Assembly: GCF_947242115.1 (NCBI RefSeq)
Contig: NC_074716.1
Coordinates: 15,230,865-15,294,864 of the forward strand
From: Biomphalaria glabrata
Lineage: Eukaryota; Mollusca; Gastropoda; Planorbidae
DNA length: 64,000 nt
Reading direction: 5' to 3'
Below are positions 21,650 to 32,974 of the stretch, piece by piece (the stretch's first letter is position 1; every line of letters begins with the position of its first letter). A program made the position numbers and the translations under genes. The notes under the pieces are model-generated. The model was not told where the DNA came from, did no database searches, and saw only the letters and a program-made list of their open reading frames with translations.

Positions 21650-22365
21650 AAGTGTCTTACCACTAGACATAGTGCTGCTCACAAGACTAAGGCTGCTTTT
21701 ATTTATCATTAATGAACATTTTTTATAGATTACAAAGGACTCTTTTTTTTAATTAAAAAGCAACAGTATTCCACAATAGAGAGCACAGTGAAGTTCATTG
21801 AGTGACTGCACACAGATGTCTTGATCCTTTGCATGTTCCTTAGAGTAGTGAACATGAAGTGCTGTGAGTGTGGTTTTTGACAATCTTTTTATAAGACTGT
21901 TCAAGCTGTGCACAAGTTTGGGTGACACATTGCCATGCCAACAAGTTATTGCATATGTTAGCAGATATTAAAATATTGGAAATTATTCAAGATGTTCTTT
22001 TGTACTTCAAAGCTGTTATGTTTATACATGAAAAATAGCTGCAGTGTGATATTCTTAGCCAGTTTTTCAAGACGATCTTTCCATGAAAGCCGGTGCCTGT
22101 TGTCTACAATGACACCCATATATCTATATATATGATTTTACTTGATGTATTGCCTTATGTTGTTTCTCTAGAGTTCATGTGCGTCAATAATTTTTTTCCT
22201 TCAGAATTTATTATGAGTTCTTTAGTTTCTGTGACATTCAGTTGTAAAAAGTTGTCAATGCACCAGTTTGTAAATTCCTTTATCGAACTTCAATACTAAG
22301 TTTGTCTCCTAACCAACTATGGCCGTATCATCAGTGTAAAGAGTACAGTGTACAATACTGGAGTC
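21650..22365 (-). mobile_element. Old LINE remnant with RT 'TDDTAI' box
   Basis: On the minus strand: VLYTVLFTDDTAIVGWLGDK (the Y/FADD catalytic box, here TDD), FINWCIDNFLQLNVTETKEL, then DNRHRLSWKDRLEKLAKNIT and further decayed pieces down to about 21650. The layout FADD-box, W......LN..KTKE, W..H...L is that of CR1/Rex-type reverse transcriptases. Several stops and frame changes; 5' part missing. Confidence 0.8.
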
Positions 22366-22499
22366 TAGTAAATAAAGTAGTAAAGTAAATAAAGTAGTGA
22401 TCTAATCAATGTATGTTATTTAACATATATTTAACATAACTTTTATCTGGCGTTTAATTGACTTTAAGGTGAAATATCAAATTAGCATTATATAGAGTT

Positions 22500-22712
22500 A
22501 TCTTAGTAAAGTAAAGGTAAAGTTCCCCTTTCAGACCTTGCGATTTATAGGGCACATGATATATTCTTCGGCCAACAGTTGACTAGAAGGTGTCATGTGG
22601 CTAGTACAACAACCAACTACCTTTAGATTCCCCAACAAAGTGGGTGGACACAATGGTGCCCTAAAAATCCAGAAATTCAAAATCCCAGTTTTCACAGATA
22701 TTCAAACCAGTT
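22500..22712 (-). repeat. SINE family A
   Basis: Plus-strand reading 'aaagttcccctttcagacct', 'gtcatgtggctagtacaaca', 'gtgggtggacacaatggtgc'; same body as 11880-12182, with a decayed head. Confidence 0.85.
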
Positions 22713-23637
22713 AATATTTATTTGTTAAAAGTATTATTTAGTAACACTATTAGTACTTTATAATTATATAGTATAGACTAGATGGATTTAACCTTTATTT
22801 TAAACAATGATCTAATGATGTACACAATTCTGAGACATAACTATATTATATATATATATATAGAGAGAGAGAGATTATCATCTAGATCCTCTTTAAATAG
22901 TTTTATATTAAATTCTTCCAATTACAATTATATATATATATATATCACCTTCTAAAAAAAATTAGTCTAGAATACTCAGAATAGTCTAGATTCTAGATCT
23001 ATTCTCTAGTAGTGACTAGGTCTAGTACCAATAGTGATAGTGACTGTAACTACTACTAGCATTTATATAATCAAGATTCAAGTATAATAATAATGTCAAT
23101 AATGATATAATAATGAGACACTATAGACTAGTATACTGATTATACTCTAGATATTTAAATATTATACTCCTATAATCATAATGAGACACTTGTCACTAGA
23201 AATGGATCTATCCCATCTAGATATAATTTTAAAAAGTGTTGTCGTTTTTTGTTTTTTTTTTCCACTAATTAATTCAAATTAATAACTCTTAGCTTAGCCC
23301 TTAGGACTAGATCTAGACCTAGTCAAGTCAGTCTAGTCTAGTTTTAGTGTTAGACTTAGACTTTAATTAAGGCTTTAGATCTACTAATCATCTACTAATA
23401 CTACTAATAATAACTAATAGTAATATTCTATATAGTTAATTATACACGTAAATATATTGATCTAGAATTAGATCTAGATCTAGTCTAGGTCCATATTTTG
23501 AATTTAATAAACCATTTCATTTGATTTAATTGTCATTGTTAGCTTTCAATTTAGATTTAGACATAAATTAGGCATTGTAAACCTTAAACTAGATTTAGAC
23601 TAGACCCCTTTAAAAACTAAAATCAAAAACAGTCATC
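22713..23637. other. AT-rich flank and probable 5' UTR of the LINE
   Basis: TAGATCT-rich and TA-rich sequence without coding content. The 5' boundary of the LINE is not visible here; some of it may be element sequence. Confidence 0.4.
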
Positions 23638-26400
23638 ATGAAATTGCTCTGGCTATTTATCCTAATAATTACTAAATACATACTAGCTGAACACAGAACC
23701 AGATCTACCTTAGTCAACACTAAACTTAAAAAAGAAACAACAGTCATAATCAATCATCACACTTTAGATCAAAGCAACTTAAAAAATAACCTAACATACA
23801 CATCCATAACACTAAAGAAGATTACCCATCACAAATGGAAGTTCTCAATCAGACACAGCAGAAATAAATACCTATCACTGTTAATATTAATAGCAGGAGA
23901 TGTAGAGTCAAATCCAGGGCCTAGATCTAAAGATAGATGCAACATCTGCAAAAAAGTATGCACCATGAAACAGAAAGCCATTCAATGTGACACCTGCGAT
24001 GAATGGTACCATGCATCATGTCTCCATATGAATACACCTGTGTATTATGCCTTAGGCAACAAAGATGCATCATGGCACTGTGTACCATGTGGGTTACCTC
24101 AGTTTACATCAGGACTGTTTGATTCCTTTGATGCAGACACTTCTAACCCATACAACATCCTAAACACCATCCCAAACCAAACTCACCAACCACTAGCCAG
24201 ATCCACTCCTGTTAAACCTAAATCTATTAAAATTAATAGAACAGCCTCACTAAACAAACCTACTAAAGAAGTAACACCAAAATACCTTAAAACCTTAGTA
24301 ATAAATTTTCAAAGCATTAGGAACAAAACAGCAGACTTAGAAATTTTATTAGAATGTGAGAAACCAGACATAATTGCAGGCACAGAAACTTGGCTACATC
24401 CTGAAATTTATAATGCAGAAATTTTCAATAGTAATTATGAAATTTTTAGAAAAGATAGGGCTGATAATCATGGAGGAGTTCTTTTAGCAATAAAAAACAC
24501 TCTTATAGCAGAAGAAATTACCTTACCTAACTCAAAAAATATAGAATCAACATTTTGTAAAATTAATACCACCTCAACATCCCTAATAATAGGCAGCATT
24601 TACAGACCACCAAATTCTAGTTTAGAATACATGCAGGAACTATGTAATCAGATTACGACACTTAAAGAGACAAATAAAAATGCAGTTTTTTGGATTATGG
24701 GTGATTTCAACCTACCTGATATAAATTGGAAAACACTAACCATAGATAAACACCAAAACCTTAAGGACATAAATGAGCTTTTCATAGAAACTTTACACAA
24801 CCTAAGTTTAGATCAAATCATTAAAAAGCCAACTAGATTAAACAACACATTAGATCTCTTCTTAACCAACAGACCTGGATTAGTAGTTGATTATGATATT
24901 ATCCCTGGTCTATCAGACCATGAGATCATAAAAATACACAGTCAGATAAAAGCAGTAGCCAATACAAAACCCAAAAGAAAAATCTTACTCTGGAATAAAT
25001 GTAACCTAACACAACTACACCAAGCTGCATTAAACTTTCAACAAACATTCTTATTAGAAAAAGACATTAACCAACCAGTCGATGACCTCTGGAATTTCAT
25101 TAAAAACCATCTTAAAAGCATTATAGAAAATCAAATACCAACTAAATACACATCAAACAAAATAAATAAATGCTGGTTTAATAATAGACTAAAGAAGCTT
25201 TGTAAACAGAAGGAAAACCTATATAGAAAATTTAAAGAAACTAATGCAGAAAGAGTTTACAAAAAGTATATAAAAATTAAACACTTAACCCAAAAAGTAA
25301 GCAGACAGCTGCAGAGTGAATACATAAACAATGTAATATCTAAAGACAACAACAAAAACCTATGGTCATACATTAAGTCTAAGAAAATGGAAACAACAGG
25401 CGTAGCGCCATTAAAAGATGAACATAACATAATACATAATGATAATGAAACTAAAGCAAACATTCTAAACAAATACTTTGCATCAGCATTCTCAGCCCCA
25501 GGAGACAAAGACATATTACTGAATTTGAACCAAGTAGACAACATAGAAGATATAGTAGTACAAGAAAATGGAATTCAAAAACTATTAGCCAACACCAAAC
25601 CAAATAAAGCTTCTGGACCTGATGGTATTCCAGCTAGATTACTCAAAGAACTAAGTAATGAGCTAGCTCCAGTGTTCAAAATACTCTTTCAGGCTTCACT
25701 TAACCAGGGCAGAGTACCAAAGGACTGGAAAGAAGCTAATGTCACCCCCCTATTTAAAAAAGGAGAAAAATCTGACCCAGGAAACTACAGACCAGTATCA
25801 CTTACCAGCATCACATGTAAAATCCTAGAACACATAATATGTAGCAACATCATAAACCACTTAGACAAACATAATGTCCTCACACCATACCAACATGGCT
25901 TTAGGAAATATAGATCATGTGAAACACAACTAATAGGACTAATTGATGATTTTTCAAAAGGTTTAGATAATAGTGAACAAATAGATGCTATCTTACTAGA
26001 TTTTTCTAAGGCTTTTGACAAAGTTCACCACCATAGTTTGCTTAAAAAATTAAAATGTTTCGGCATTAATGGTCCACTGCATCAGTGGATTAAAGACTTT
26101 CTGATAGGGAGAGAACAAACTGTAATAATAAATGGCTCTAAATCAATACCGATAACAGTAAACTCAGGTGTACCTCAAGGAACAGTCTTGGGTCCACTAC
26201 TATTTTTAATTTACATAAATGATTTACCAAATTGCATTACTCCAGGAACAAAAGTCAGATTATTTGCAGACGATTGCATAATATATAGAACAATAAAAAC
26301 AACACAAGACACAGATATTTTACAAAGAGAATTAGATGAATTACAGAAATGGGAATCAAATTGGAGCATGTCTTTCCACCCAGAAAATGTCAGTTGTTAA
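23638..26400 (+). CDS. LINE polyprotein: 2A, PHD finger, endonuclease, reverse transcriptase
   Basis: The 920-codon frame described for the element. Upstream of the 2A site lie 86 residues: a 17-residue hydrophobic leader that looks like a signal peptide and a basic stretch (WKFSIRHSRNKYLSLLILIA) before GDVESNPGP. The 2A separates this leader from the PHD-EN-RT body. Codon use is A-rich. It ends at NVSC because of the one-base shift at about 26388; a second frame (26349-27056) carries the last ~225 residues of the protein. Confidence 0.9.
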   Translation: MKLLWLFILIITKYILAEHRTRSTLVNTKLKKETTVIINHHTLDQSNLKNNLTYTSITLKKITHHKWKFSIRHSRNKYLSLLILIAGDVESNPGPRSKDRCNICKKVCTMKQKAIQCDTCDEWYHASCLHMNTPVYYALGNKDASWHCVPCGLPQFTSGLFDSFDADTSNPYNILNTIPNQTHQPLARSTPVKPKSIKINRTASLNKPTKEVTPKYLKTLVINFQSIRNKTADLEILLECEKPDIIAGTETWLHPEIYNAEIFNSNYEIFRKDRADNHGGVLLAIKNTLIAEEITLPNSKNIESTFCKINTTSTSLIIGSIYRPPNSSLEYMQELCNQITTLKETNKNAVFWIMGDFNLPDINWKTLTIDKHQNLKDINELFIETLHNLSLDQIIKKPTRLNNTLDLFLTNRPGLVVDYDIIPGLSDHEIIKIHSQIKAVANTKPKRKILLWNKCNLTQLHQAALNFQQTFLLEKDINQPVDDLWNFIKNHLKSIIENQIPTKYTSNKINKCWFNNRLKKLCKQKENLYRKFKETNAERVYKKYIKIKHLTQKVSRQLQSEYINNVISKDNNKNLWSYIKSKKMETTGVAPLKDEHNIIHNDNETKANILNKYFASAFSAPGDKDILLNLNQVDNIEDIVVQENGIQKLLANTKPNKASGPDGIPARLLKELSNELAPVFKILFQASLNQGRVPKDWKEANVTPLFKKGEKSDPGNYRPVSLTSITCKILEHIICSNIINHLDKHNVLTPYQHGFRKYRSCETQLIGLIDDFSKGLDNSEQIDAILLDFSKAFDKVHHHSLLKKLKCFGINGPLHQWIKDFLIGREQTVIINGSKSIPITVNSGVPQGTVLGPLLFLIYINDLPNCITPGTKVRLFADDCIIYRTIKTTQDTDILQRELDELQKWESNWSMSFHPENVSC

Positions 26401-27130
26401 GAGTAACAAAAAAACTAAAACAAATTAATTCCACTTATCTTATTCATGGCAAACCAGTAACACAGACTAAAAACGCAAAATACCTAGGTGTTATAATAAA
26501 TGAAAAACTGTCATGGAATCCACATATTGATGAAACTACAAAAAAATCAAACAAAGCATTAGGATTTATTAAAAGAAATTTCTATAAATCAAATAAGAAC
26601 ATAAAACTAAAATGTTATTTAACCTTGGTTAGGCCAATAATAGAATATGCATCCTCTGTTTGGGACCCCTCAACTCAAGAAAACATTAAGAAACTAGAAC
26701 AGACACAAAATAGAGCAGTGCGATTCATAACAAACGAATATTCACATTTGACTAGAGTAACACCTTTAGTAAAATCACTAAATTTAGAAAGCCTTCAGGA
26801 CAGAAGGCTCAAAAGTAAAGTAGCAATAATACATAAAACACTGAACCATAATCTTCAAATACAAAAACAAAATTTAATAAAATACTCTGAAAGACACAAA
26901 GATAAAGGCACATTCCTCGTCCCATATGCTAGGACAAATTTGTACAAATACTCGTTCTTCCCTAGTGCTATTAGAGCATGGAATGGGTTGTCTGAGCTAG
27001 CCAGGAAAACCAGTGACTTGGCAGAATTTAAGTCATTGGTTAATATGCATGACTAAATGCATGACGCGTAGGACGTAATCATCTTCTTTTTTGAAGTAAC
27101 GTCTGTATTATATAAGATAAGAAGATAAGA
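23638..27130 (+). mobile_element. Near-complete CR1-like LINE with 2A peptide and PHD finger
   Basis: Non-LTR retrotransposon that moves by target-primed reverse transcription. Main frame 23638-26400 (920 codons): hydrophobic start MKLLWLFILIITKYILA (residues 1-17); 2A peptide GDVESNPGP at residues 87-95, where ribosomes skip a peptide bond before the last Pro; PHD-type finger C101-C151 (CNIC, CDTCDEWYHASC, WHCVPC); AP-endonuclease fold about 218-432 (INFQS, TETW, YRPP, GDFN, SDHE); reverse transcriptase about 695-905 (NYRPVSLTS, LDFSKAFDKV, GVPQG, LFADD at 875-879). The C-terminal part, KCQLLRVTKKLKQ to FKSLVNMHD (stop at about 27056), is in the next frame: one base is missing in an A run at about 26388, either a real frameshift or an assembly error. 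3' UTR has a hairpin and ends in TAAGA-type repeats. Confidence 0.93.
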
Positions 27131-28515
27131 TTCCTCCTTTGTAAAGCTAATAATGAAAACTTTTTGTAGTAGGCCTATAACTTTTTATAGTATGACAATG
27201 AGTATGGCCTATGAGTATATTAGTAAGTATAACTACTATACTATGACTATAGTTGTCTATAGTTTAACTGACTTAACTACTAGACACTAGTAACTAGATC
27301 TAGTAGGCTACTAGATCTAGTATACTAGATATAATAGTACTAATTACTAATATAAGTTAATTATTTAATTATTACAAGTATAAAATAAACGTATTTGCCG
27401 TATATAGATAGTATATTAGCATAAATAAGTTTTGGTGACCAGATACCAAAATCATAGATTCCTAGATTTAAATCATTATTTGAGACCGATGACAATGAGA
27501 GTAGTGTCTCATCATCACTGTGATATAGAATCTAAGTGATAAGTGTGTCTTTTACCTATACCTCCTATAGCCTGGCCTATAAGACTATGCTTTTACTCTT
27601 TTACCTAAGCCAGCAATGGGAGGCTACTCTACTTCTAGATCTATCTGGAATTGGAGATAACTTGAACGCTCAACGAAAAAGAGCACCACTTCCCAACACT
27701 TGTTGTTTAGCTACAAAAAGTTAGACTAGATCTAGATCCAGATCTAATATAGTTTTTATATAGTAATATAGATCTATAAAGTCTAGACAGTATAGTCTGG
27801 AGTCAAGATCTAGAAATAAATAGATCTAAAGAACATAGATTTCTAGATCTAGTTCTTGGTATGTTTATGTCGCCGTTTCACTAAGAATATTTTGAGACAT
27901 TTTATGATTTTCATTTGTGTTTTTGAGAGAGATTAATTAAATTTAAGACTAGATATAGAGATCTAGTAGATTGTCTAGATCTATAAGTTCTGAGTCAAGA
28001 CCCCAATGCCAATTGCCCAATTAAAATTAAGTATTATTAAGAGACGAGATCTATTCTATTTCTATGTAGATCTAGATCTAGAAGTCTAGATTCTAGATCT
28101 AAGTCTAAGTGAGTAAGTCTAGATGATAGATAGATCTTGAATCTTGTCTATTCTATTTTCTATTCTAAACTTAAAAGACACTTAAGTCTTTGGTATTAGT
28201 TCTACTTCTTTAGCTAGGATTAGTCCCGATTAGATCATTAGGATGATCAACTTCAAGTGCTAGTAATAATAATAATATAATATATTATAATATATATAGA
28301 TCATCTGCTCAGTCATTAGATCTATAATTATAAATAATATTTAAATTAAAAATTTATTTTTGTATATATTTAAATATTTAGACTATATTAAGTTATATTA
28401 ATATTAGTAATGAAATTATTATAATTATATATTTATATATTAATAATATTATCATGATATATAATCATCATTAAAATTATATAAATAATAATATATCATG
28501 ATATATTCAGATATA
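27131..28515. other. AT-rich spacer with many TAGATCT motifs, no gene
   Basis: Dense 'ctagatctagatct' runs (for example 27290-27320, 27720-27860, 28060-28110) and long AT-only stretches (28260-28510). No coding or RNA gene recognised. Confidence 0.6.
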
Positions 28516-28527
28516 TCATCATCTTGA

Positions 28528-28712
28528 GTCTAAGTGGATGGCTGCCTGGTCGTGCGGTTTGCTCGCTGGACTGTCGTTCGGATTTATCGACGGTCGAGGG
28601 TTCAAACCCTGCCCGCTCCCATCCCCCGTCGTCCTGCGGGAGGTTTGGACTAGGAAGTAAACTATCTTCAACTCTGAAGGAACATCCGAATTATGTAAAA
28701 CAAACAAACATT
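28528..28712 (+). repeat. tRNA-derived SINE, family B
   Basis: Starts 'gtggatggctgcctggtcgt' with an A-box-like segment, B box GGGTTCAAACCC at about 28588-28600, then 'gctcccatcccccgtcgtcc', 'tgcgggaggtttggactagg' and a tail 'aacatccgaattatgtaaaa' plus CAAA repeats. A younger-looking head than any family A copy. A relative lies at 35137-35300. Confidence 0.88.
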
Positions 28713-29359
28713 TTAAGACTAAGAGTCTTGATCTATAAATTTAAATAGTATTTAGAGTCTAGATCTAGTCTAGTATAGGTAATCATGTAAAAAAGAATCT
28801 TTTTAAAAATTAAATCTATTCAAGAGCGCAGAAAATGAATTGAAGACTTTAACAATAATCAATATATTTTAATTTGTAAATTGAATCTAGATCTAGATGA
28901 TCTAGACTCTTAAATCTATAATCTCATAAAACAAATTCCTACTGTTTGAACAGAATATAAACTAAATAAAGATAATTTAATATCTATTTTTATTAAGCCT
29001 TTATTATAGGAAATTAATTTATATCTCTATTAGATTATCTATCCTAGATCTATATATCTATCTATATTCATATCTAGTTTCTGGATTAGATTTTCTATTC
29101 TCAGACTAGCATTGGACTAGGAGCAATCACATTGATGACATTGTAACAATTGTTGCTGCTATAAATACTATTTATAATCTTTTTGTTATATATAAGTTTT
29201 AAATCTGGACTTTTGGCTTATTTACAGACTTAAAATAAAAATGGTAAGTTATATATATATATATATATAATATTATGTAGATAGATCAGATATATTTTAA
29301 TATTATAGTATTTTTGTATTTTATAGTCTCTAAAGGTTTTATATCACTTTTTTTTAATA
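28713..29359. other. AT-rich spacer, no gene
   Basis: Nothing supported. An ATG directly followed by GTAAGT at 29241-29249 is the only curiosity. Confidence 0.5.
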
Positions 29360-29519
29360 TAGTGCTTCCCAAACTTTTTCATTAACGGAACGCTTTGCTT
29401 ATAAAGCTTATAATAGAGAGATTACTAACTAAAGTAGAATTATTCCAGTAGTTTTTGGAACACCCATTCAGGCCTCGTGGAACCCTATTGTTCAGCATAA
29501 CACAGTTTGGAAAACACTG
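29360..29519. mobile_element. hAT-type MITE, about 160 bp
   Basis: Terminal inverted repeats 'agtgcttcccaaactttttc' and 'cagtttggaaaacactg' (about 14 of 18 pairing), of the CAGTGxTTxxCAAACT type common in hAT elements. Flanks 'ttttaata' and 'acttaata' are a plausible decayed 8-bp target duplication (6 of 8). Non-coding. Confidence 0.7.
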
Positions 29520-30184
29520 ACTTAATACAATGTGTGTATGAATTGTGTGGTATCAACATTTTCAAGTTTCTGTAACTTTTCACTGAGATGACCTATTCTA
29601 TTAGAGTTTTCTGTGTGTGTGTGTGTGAAGAATGATGGATGCCTACAAGCAAGCTACCTTAAATATGGTGCCTTGTTTTAGAAGAGATGCACCAGCATAA
29701 ATGTCAAAAATGTTGATATAAGCTTTGTAAGAAGGAAATAAAAACTACATGTATGAATCCTATTTATTTCAACTCAAATGAAAGGGTTTAAATGTTGTAA
29801 TAAATATAAATATACCATTTAGTTGTACTGATCTGAAACTAGGTATAAAACATAAGAGTACTTTTTTAATTAATATTTTTTTATGATAGAGCTCCTTTAA
29901 CATATCAAAAGACTAAAAGAAATCCCTAAAATGGGCATTAAAATTTATGACAAGTAAATATTAAGTCAATAAGGGTAGCATCATGGATAAATTCAGCAAA
30001 CTTTGAGACACTCCAGAACAAAAAAGAATGGAAATAATGCATGAAATACTTAAAATGTGACCAGAAAATTGTTTTATATGCCATGACAATCACTTTTAAT
30101 AACTTTTTTGTTTTTGTATATATATGCCAAGTCAACATGGTTTCCTTCATTGTTAACCATTAAAGTCACTGATTTCACCTTAGC
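29520..30184. other. Spacer, no gene
   Basis: AT-rich, no recognised feature. Confidence 0.5.
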
Positions 30185-30632
30185 CTGTTGCATATTGGGG
30201 TACCACACATAATCTGTTGACTGGTTTTCTCCATTCCTCTCCCTTTTTTGCTTTGACTAGAATGTTTTTCATTGAAAGACTTGTTCATTCTTTGGTGTTG
30301 TTTTTCCATCACATTCTCTGTCTGCCTCTTCTTTGTTTACTTGGTACTGTTCCCTTCAGGAAAGTCTATGCAAGACTTGAGGACCTCATGATATGGCCAT
30401 GCCATAATAAGTATAACTAGAATGTTTTTCGTTGATAGACTTGTTCATTCTTTGGTGTTGTTTTTCCATCACATTCTCTGTCTGCCTCTTCTTCGTTTAC
30501 CTGGTACTGTTCCATTCAGGAAAGTCTATGCAAGACTTGAGAACCTCATGATATGGCCATGCAGCTTAAATTTGCATTTTCTAACTGTGGTTAGCAAGTC
30601 ATCTTGGGGCTCAATAGCCATTGTGACTTAGT
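30185..30632 (-). mobile_element. LINE remnant with internal tandem duplication
   Basis: Minus strand, in several frames: DDLLTTVRKCKFKLHGHIMR, GTVPSKQRRGRQRM, WKNNTKEWTSLSMKNILVKA and KKGEEWRKPVNRL, which is the C-terminal pattern LKWYGHVTR...GTVPGKRRRGRQR.RWEDNIKEWTG of many LINE reverse transcriptases. About 147 bp (30255-30402 and 30417-30563) is duplicated in tandem. The small plus-strand open frames here are shadows. Confidence 0.8.
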
Positions 30633-31082
30633 TTAATTGAAATCTATAGTTGACAGATTAACACCCCGATAATTATACTGTCTGAAAATCTTTTTTATTT
30701 TTTTTAAAGAAGCATCTGTAAAGTCAAAGATAAGATCTGCTTCTGAGTATACTAAATGTTAGACACTAAATGTTAGATAGCGTTTTAAAAAATTCAAAGA
30801 TAAAATCAAGCAATAAAAAAATGTATGAAGGATAAGCTGTACAACCTGGGAGGGCACTTATTATTATCACTTAAAATATGTCATGCTGAAGTGTAATACA
30901 CTAAGTTTAAGTTATTTTAATGTGATAATGTGGGTGTTGTGATTGCCACTAACGTAGATTTCAATAGACAGCCTAGCCAATTTTATTTCTTATTTAGTTC
31001 TGGGGTCTTGAAGTTTTTCATTTAAGTATCCAACGCATATTGTTTTATTGTATTATTTTAACTGTATTTTTTAATTATTATA

Positions 31083-32974
31083 TTAACTCAATGAGTGCGG
31101 AGCGTCTATCCCATAGACGGTCTGTCAGCCCTAAACGCACGGAACGTCTATCCCATAGACGTTCTTACCCTACCTTTGTTTCGTTGCATTTTTAAATTAA
31201 AATTTTTAACTAACAACAGTGGAACTATTTTTACTTTATAAAAGAGTTCTTCATCCTTTGTTTACATAGAAATGAGAAGCTTTTGGCTTTATTTAGACAT
31301 TTATTTATTACTTTTTTTACAATGTAAAAAAACGTCGCCATGACTACTCTATTCCAAGACACACCCACAATGTTGACTACTGAAGAAACTTTATAATTAT
31401 TCTAAAATTTATCACAAATAAATAGTAATAATGAAGAATTTGATCTAGATATATAGATTAGGATTAGATCCAGGTAGGTCTAAATTTAGCGTATTTATAT
31501 CTATATTATTAGTATTTAGATCTAGATCTAAATCTATTATTGTCAGTAGGTGAGGTGTAGTCTGTAGATCGAGATTGACTAGATCTAAGCTTTTATCTAT
31601 AGACTTGGACTCTAGATCTAGTCAATCTAGATATATCTCTAGATCTAAGCTTATGGTAAATAAAAAGAAAGGAAATGGTAGATCTACATCAAATAATCAT
31701 CCACTGTGGGCATTTTTTCCCCATTTTCTTTTTTTTTTTTTTTAGTATTCTTTATCTGTAAAAATCTACAACATCATGGCTATGCTTGTCCAAGACACAC
31801 CCACAATGTTTACTACTGAAGAAGCTTTATTGTTTTATTTATACTTCTATGAATTGTAATAATGAAGATCTTGATCAAGATTTAGCATAGGATGAAGCAG
31901 ACTTGGACATTATTAGCATTTAGACTTAGATCTAGTATTGCCTTGCTTAGGCCTTAGCCTTAGACTATAGGGCTAGGTCCTGAATGTAGATCAAGGTTGA
32001 CTAGATCTATGCTTTTATCTTTACACCTTTGTAGATTCCTATAGAACTAAGCCTAAGATAAATGAAAACAACAGAAATGGCAGATCTAAATCCAATATTC
32101 ATCCACCATGCTAGGCCTTGGTATATTTTCTAGCAATTTTTTTTAGTATTGCTTTTTGGTAAAAATCATCACCATCACAATACTGGTTCAAGTTGCACTC
32201 CAAAAGGTTTACTACTAAATAAAAGTAAAGTATAAAACTATTCTAAATCCATAATTTATCACAAAGGAACAATAATAATGATCTATTAGATGTCTATATC
32301 TTAGGTAAAATGAATTAGGATTTTTATTGTCCTTCATCTAGTTAGAGATTTAGGCTTTGATCTCTCGCTAGCCTATGTCTTGCACTGGTCTAGTATTAGA
32401 ATAAAAGATGTTCTAGGCAAATAAAAGAAGACAAATCTAGATCTATATCCCATTGATTCAAATGTACATAATATTTGAGTGCATTTGGTTGATAGATTTA
32501 GTACTGGTATCTATTGTTATTGGTAGTAATGAAAAGCGCAATAATGTTCACTTTTTTTCAGACTAAAAAAAACAGGTAAAAATAATAATATAATCAATGA
32601 TTCATCATCTTTTATTGACTGTTTTATCAGATTTCTTTTTGAAAATGCTGTAAATAGTCTAAATATGCTGTTTCAACAGTAATACAAAGAACAAAATCTA
32701 AATTTAGGTCTCAAAAGTTCTAAAGTTGGCATCCATTTTTTTTTCTGAGTGTCATATTATTTAGATTATAATTTGTATCTTATATTTAAATAGAAAGATG
32801 TTTACATTTTCACATTCTCCATTCATTTACCTTTACTTTGATACCAAATATGTTACTATAGCATTATTGGTACTTAAACAATAAATTTTTGTTTTAGCCA
32901 TGTTTGGAACATTTTCTTATTTTTTTTTAAAAAGTAGCATTTTTATGAGAAAAAAAACACAGCAGTCAAAGAGT
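31083..32974. mobile_element. Candidate piggyBac-like DNA transposon remnant
   Basis: Bounded by TTAACTCAATGAGTGCGG at the left and, reversed, TTAACTCTTTGACTGC at the right, i.e. imperfect inverted ends including TTAA, the piggyBac target site. Just inside the left end a hairpin CGTCTATCCCATAGACG occurs twice (31103-31119, 31146-31162). Inside are three diverged copies of a ~420-bp module (from about 31320, 31750 and 32155), each with 'ccaagacacacccacaatgt'-like and 'actactgaagaagctttat'-like sequence. No transposase can be read. The class is inferred from TTAA ends only. Confidence 0.4.
31103..31163. repeat. Twin hairpins CGTCTAT-CCC-ATAGACG
   Basis: Two identical 17-bp hairpins (7-bp stem, 3-base loop) 43 bp apart, each preceded by 'gcggagc' or 'cacggaa'. 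Likely sub-terminal repeats of the surrounding element. Confidence 0.85.

Noticed and set aside
28588-28600. tRNA gene
   Set aside because: The B box and tRNA-like head belong to a SINE with a long unrelated body; no cloverleaf with a matched acceptor stem is seen. Same for 12119 and 42857.
29241-29249. ATG immediately followed by GTAAGT as a one-codon first exon
   Set aside because: The pattern is seen in some ribosomal protein genes, but no following coding exon was found on this strand before the transposon-rich region.
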